A stretch of 8,116 nt of DNA, taken from the NCBI GenBank assembly GCA_019245455.1, contig JAFARM010000185.1:1-8116 (forward strand). Reading direction: 5' to 3'. The notes under the pieces are model-generated. The model was not told the origin of the DNA, did not search any database, and saw only the letters and a program-made list of their open reading frames with translations. The translations under genes were made by a program, and so were the position numbers. This document shows positions 5,777-8,116 of the stretch, piece after piece (position 1 is the first letter of the stretch; each line of letters starts with the position of its first letter). Source of the stretch: Sphingomonadaceae bacterium. GTDB taxonomy: Bacteria; Pseudomonadota; Alphaproteobacteria; Sphingomonadales; Sphingomonadaceae.

Positions 5777-6712
5777 ATGAAGATCCTGTCGGGGAACGCG
5801 AACCCCGAACTCGCGGCCGCGATCGCGTCCTACCTCGACCTGCCGCTGACCAAGGCCAGCGTCCGCCGCTTCGCCGACGAGGAGGTCTTCGTCGAAATCC
5901 ACGAGAACGTGCGGGGCGAGGATGTCTTCGTCGTCCAGCCGACGAGCGCGCCAGCCAACGACAACCTGATGGAACTGCTGATCTGCATCGACGCTCTGCG
6001 GCGCGCGTCGGCCAAGCGGATCACGGCGGTGGTGCCCTACTTCGGCTATGCCCGGCAGGACCGCAAGCCGGGGCCGCGCACGCCGATTTCGGCCAAGCTC
6101 GTCGCCAACCTGATCACCAAGGCCGGGGCCGACCGCGTGCTGTCGGTCGACCTCCACGCCGGGCAGATCCAGGGTTTCTTCGACATACCCACCGACAACC
6201 TGTTCGCCGCCCCCGTCATGCACGCCGACATCGCCGCGCGGCAGGCGCGGACCAACCTGACGATCGTCTCGCCCGATGTCGGCGGCGTCGTCCGTGCCCG
6301 CGCGCTGGCGAAGCGGCTGGGCAACGCTCCGCTCGCCATCGTCGACAAGCGCCGCGAGAACCCCGGCGAATCGGAAGTGATGAACATCATCGGCGACGTC
6401 CGCGGCCGCGCCTGCGTGCTGGTCGACGACATCATCGATTCGGGCGGCACCTTGTGCAACGCCGCCGCCGCGCTGATGGAGGCTGGCGCGACCGGGGTCA
6501 CCGCCTACATCACCCACGGCGTGCTGTCGGGCGGGGCCGTCGCCCGCGTCGAGGCGTCGGCGCTGAGCGAGCTGGTCATCACCGACTCGATCGCGCCGCT
6601 GGCCGTCGTCCGTTCGGCGAAGAACATCCGCATCATCACCATCGCCCCCCTGCTCGCCGAGGCGATGCGGCGGACGAGCGAAGAGAGCTCCGTCTCCAGC
6701 CTGTTCGACTGA
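5777..6712 (+). CDS. prs: Ribose-phosphate pyrophosphokinase (PRPP synthetase, class I)
   Basis: Transfers pyrophosphate from ATP to ribose 5-phosphate, giving PRPP for purine, pyrimidine, NAD, histidine and tryptophan synthesis. The 311 residues match the usual length of about 310-320. Key parts are all present: [10 protein letters not shown] (32-41), the ATP-contact segment [11 protein letters not shown] (87-97), His127 in [13 protein letters not shown] (123-135), the flexible catalytic loop [12 protein letters not shown] (191-202) and the PRPP-binding loop [12 protein letters not shown] (214-225). The C-terminus ends SVSSLFD, typical of bacterial enzymes. The start is the ATG at 5777, preceded by a G-rich stretch lying partly inside a hairpin. 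A weak promoter pair (TTGCCG 5718-5723 and TAAGAC 5741-5746) may exist, but I do not rely on it. The gene converges with the glutamate dehydrogenase gene. Confidence 0.98.
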   Translation: MKILSGNANPELAAAIASYLDLPLTKASVRRFADEEVFVEIHENVRGEDVFVVQPTSAPANDNLMELLICIDALRRASAKRITAVVPYFGYARQDRKPGPRTPISAKLVANLITKAGADRVLSVDLHAGQIQGFFDIPTDNLFAAPVMHADIAARQARTNLTIVSPDVGGVVRARALAKRLGNAPLAIVDKRRENPGESEVMNIIGDVRGRACVLVDDIIDSGGTLCNAAAALMEAGATGVTAYITHGVLSGGAVARVEASALSELVITDSIAPLAVVRSAKNIRIITIAPLLAEAMRRTSEESSVSSLFD

Positions 6713-6729
6713 CGCCGCAGCGGCTGTCA

Positions 6730-6747
6730 TCCCGGCCTGCGCCGGGA
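6730..6747. repeat. REP-like palindrome between convergent genes
   Basis: TCCCGGC (6730-6736) pairs perfectly with GCCGGGA (6741-6747) around CTGC. The wording GTCATCCCGGCCTGCGCCGGGA resembles the short dispersed 'GTCATCCCGGC…GCCGGGA' palindromes scattered in intergenic regions of many proteobacterial genomes. One copy here cannot prove repetitiveness. It lies 17 bases after the prs stop and could act as a transcription stop or an mRNA 3'-end stabiliser. Confidence 0.5.
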
Positions 6748-6751
6748 AGAC

Positions 6752-6769
6752 AAAGGGCGTGCCTCGCCC
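6752..6769 (-). terminator. Possible intrinsic terminator of the glutamate dehydrogenase gene
   Basis: Read on the minus strand, GGGCG AGGCA CGCCC is followed by TTTG, four bases after the TAA of the dehydrogenase gene. The stem has only five base pairs and the T-run only three bases, so it may be weak. The neighbouring REP-like palindrome could add to termination from both sides. Confidence 0.4.
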
Positions 6770-6773
6770 GCGC

Positions 6774-8116
6774 TTACCCCGCCAGCACCGCCCGCGCCTG
6801 TGCCGCCAGGTGGGCGAGCATCGCCGTCGTCACGCCAGCCCCCGTCCGCGCCCGCGTCGTCGCCGCGGCGATGCGGGTCACCGCGGGCGCGTTCGCCGCC
6901 TGCCACGCCGCCACCGCCGCCTCCGCGTCGCCGCCCGGCGGCACAATGCGGTGGAGGAGGTCGAGGCGCAGCGCCTCGAAATCGCGAACCAGGCTCGCCT
7001 TCAACAGCCGCTCCCACGGGTCGGCCGGGGTCAGCGCCATCGCCGCGCCCTTGGCCCAGTCGAGCCCGGTCGCCGCGCCGAGGTCGGTGTAGGCAGCGGC
7101 GATCCCCGCCTCGCCGACGCCGAGGTCGGCCGCCAGCAGCCCGACGCCGACCGCCCCGTCGAGCGCCTCGATCCGGACCAGCCGGTCGGCGATCGCCGCG
7201 GGTGCGCCAAGCGCCGTCAGCGCGGTCGCCAGCCGGTCGATCTGCGCCTTGGGCTCGGGGCGCAGCAGGTCGGCCAGCGCGTCGCCAAGGCGGGCGATCC
7301 CAGGGCGCAGCTTGCCCGCCAGGACGGTCGGCGCCATGCCCGCCCCCGACCGCAGCAGGTCCGCCATCTGCGTCGCCAGCGCGGAGACTGCCGCGACGTG
7401 GAGGTCGAGGTGGACCGGACCGGGTACGTCGGCAGCGTCGATCGCCTCCCACAGCCCGCGGAAGTCGAACAGGTCGCGCGCGGCGACGAAGGCACCAGCG
7501 ACATCCGCCAGGCCGACGCCGAACTCCTCGGCCAGCTCGAACGGCAGGGTCAGGCCACCGCGGTTGACGAGCGCGTTGGCAAGTTTGGTCGCGACCAGTT
7601 CGCGGCGCAAGCGGTGGTGGTCGATGGCGGCGGCGAAGCGATGCTGCATGGCACGCGGAAAGGCGGCGTGGAGGACGGGAACAAGCAGGGGGTCATCGAC
7701 GATGTCGCTCGCCACCACCGCGTCGTACACCGCCATCTTGGCATAGGCCATGACGACGGCGAGTTCGGGTCGGGTCAGGCCGTGCCCGGCGCGGCCGCGC
7801 TGGGTCAACGCCTCGGTCGACGCCAGTCCCTCGACGCGGCGGTCGAGCTCGGCCGCGGAGTCCTCGAGCATCTCGATCAGCCGGATGTGGCCGGGCAGCG
7901 CCGCGACGCCGCCGCGCTCGGCGATACTCAGCGCCTGCGTCTGCAGCGTGTTGTCGCGGAGCACGAGTGCGGCGACGTCGTCGGTCATTTCCGCGAGCAG
8001 CGCGTTGCGGTCGTCCTCGCTCAGCCGCCCGGCGGCGACCTCGGCGTTCAAGGCGATCTTGATGTTGACCTCGTTGTCCGAACAGTCGACGCCGGCCGAG
8101 TTGTCGATGAAGTCGG
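6774..8116 (-). CDS. gdhB: NAD-specific glutamate dehydrogenase, large (180-kDa type), C-terminal part
   Basis: The fragment covers the last 446 residues of a protein that usually has about 1,600; the start lies beyond the right edge. The open frame enters at 8116 with DFIDNSAGVDCSDNEVNIKI, which belongs to the NAD-binding end of the catalytic domain of this family. LSEDDRNALLAEMTDDVAAL, LVLRDNTLQTQALSIAE and TQRGRAGHGLTRPELAVVMA, with the typical AYAKMAVYD, follow. The rest is the alanine-rich helical C-terminal region special to these large enzymes, with the family phrase DPWERLLKASLVRDF. The enzyme oxidises glutamate to 2-oxoglutarate and ammonium, mainly for catabolism, and is often allosterically controlled. 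The catalytic lysine region is not in the window. No frameshift is seen. The gene converges on prs with a gap of 61 bases. Confidence 0.95.
   Translation of the reverse strand, partial: DFIDNSAGVDCSDNEVNIKIALNAEVAAGRLSEDDRNALLAEMTDDVAALVLRDNTLQTQALSIAERGGVAALPGHIRLIEMLEDSAAELDRRVEGLASTEALTQRGRAGHGLTRPELAVVMAYAKMAVYDAVVASDIVDDPLLVPVLHAAFPRAMQHRFAAAIDHHRLRRELVATKLANALVNRGGLTLPFELAEEFGVGLADVAGAFVAARDLFDFRGLWEAIDAADVPGPVHLDLHVAAVSALATQMADLLRSGAGMAPTVLAGKLRPGIARLGDALADLLRPEPKAQIDRLATALTALGAPAAIADRLVRIEALDGAVGVGLLAADLGVGEAGIAAAYTDLGAATGLDWAKGAAMALTPADPWERLLKASLVRDFEALRLDLLHRIVPPGGDAEAAVAAWQAANAPAVTRIAAATTRARTGAGVTTAMLAHLAAQARAVLAG

Noticed and set aside
6714..6724. GCCGC-A-GCGGC inverted repeat right after the prs stop
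   Set aside because: A one-base loop cannot form. With a realistic loop only three pairs remain, too few to call a terminator.
5465..6730. A 421-residue minus-strand open frame opposite prs
   Set aside because: It is Arg/Asp/Gly-rich with no recognisable domain and lies opposite an intact, family-typical prs. It is a GC shadow.
5728..7092. A 454-residue plus-strand open frame overlapping prs and gdhB
   Set aside because: It is out of frame with prs, antisense to gdhB and very Arg-rich. It has no domain pattern.

Overview
The window is a dense, very GC-rich chromosomal segment (roughly 70% GC, judged by eye) with strongly G/C-ending codons, short intergenic gaps and frequent GTG/TTG starts. 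Gene content and protein style point to an alphaproteobacterium, most likely of the Sphingomonadales: an lgt–MidA-type methyltransferase–pgeF string, a class I prs, a very large NAD-specific glutamate dehydrogenase and paired acyl-CoA dehydrogenases. The taxonomic call is inference. I see no tRNA, rRNA, CRISPR array, insertion sequence or phage gene.

Layout. Positions 1-2116 form a minus-strand transcription unit, read right to left: a complete acyl-CoA dehydrogenase (962-2116), a small ribbon-helix-helix protein with a coiled-coil tail (546-920), a 63-residue coiled-coil protein overlapping it by ATGA (358-549), and the start of a second acyl-CoA dehydrogenase (1-323, running off the window). 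The two small genes sit between two dehydrogenases that probably act together, and they may have their own promoter. An 85-bp divergent region (2117-2201) then leads into a plus-strand run: lgt (2202-3059), a MidA/NDUFAF7-family methyltransferase (3056-4081), a GNAT acetyltransferase (4078-4677) and pgeF (4674-5459), joined by 4-base stop/start overlaps. A 73-residue unknown protein (5510-5731) and prs (5777-6712) follow. A perfect GC-rich hairpin sits just upstream of the prs start. A convergent gap (6713-6773) holds a REP-like palindrome and a probable terminator, and is followed on the minus strand by the C-terminal part of the giant NAD-glutamate dehydrogenase (6774-8116, continuing past the window).

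How the genes work together. The plus-strand cluster joins envelope functions (Lgt in lipoprotein maturation, PgeF in peptidoglycan precursor quality control) with a methyltransferase whose mitochondrial relative assists complex I, and with PRPP supply for nucleotide synthesis. The minus-strand left arm looks catabolic, oxidising an acyl-CoA or related CoA thioester. The right-hand GDH feeds glutamate carbon to 2-oxoglutarate. Most of this is ordinary core metabolism. The least explained parts are the RHH/coiled-coil gene pair, the 73-residue ORF and the hairpin in front of prs.
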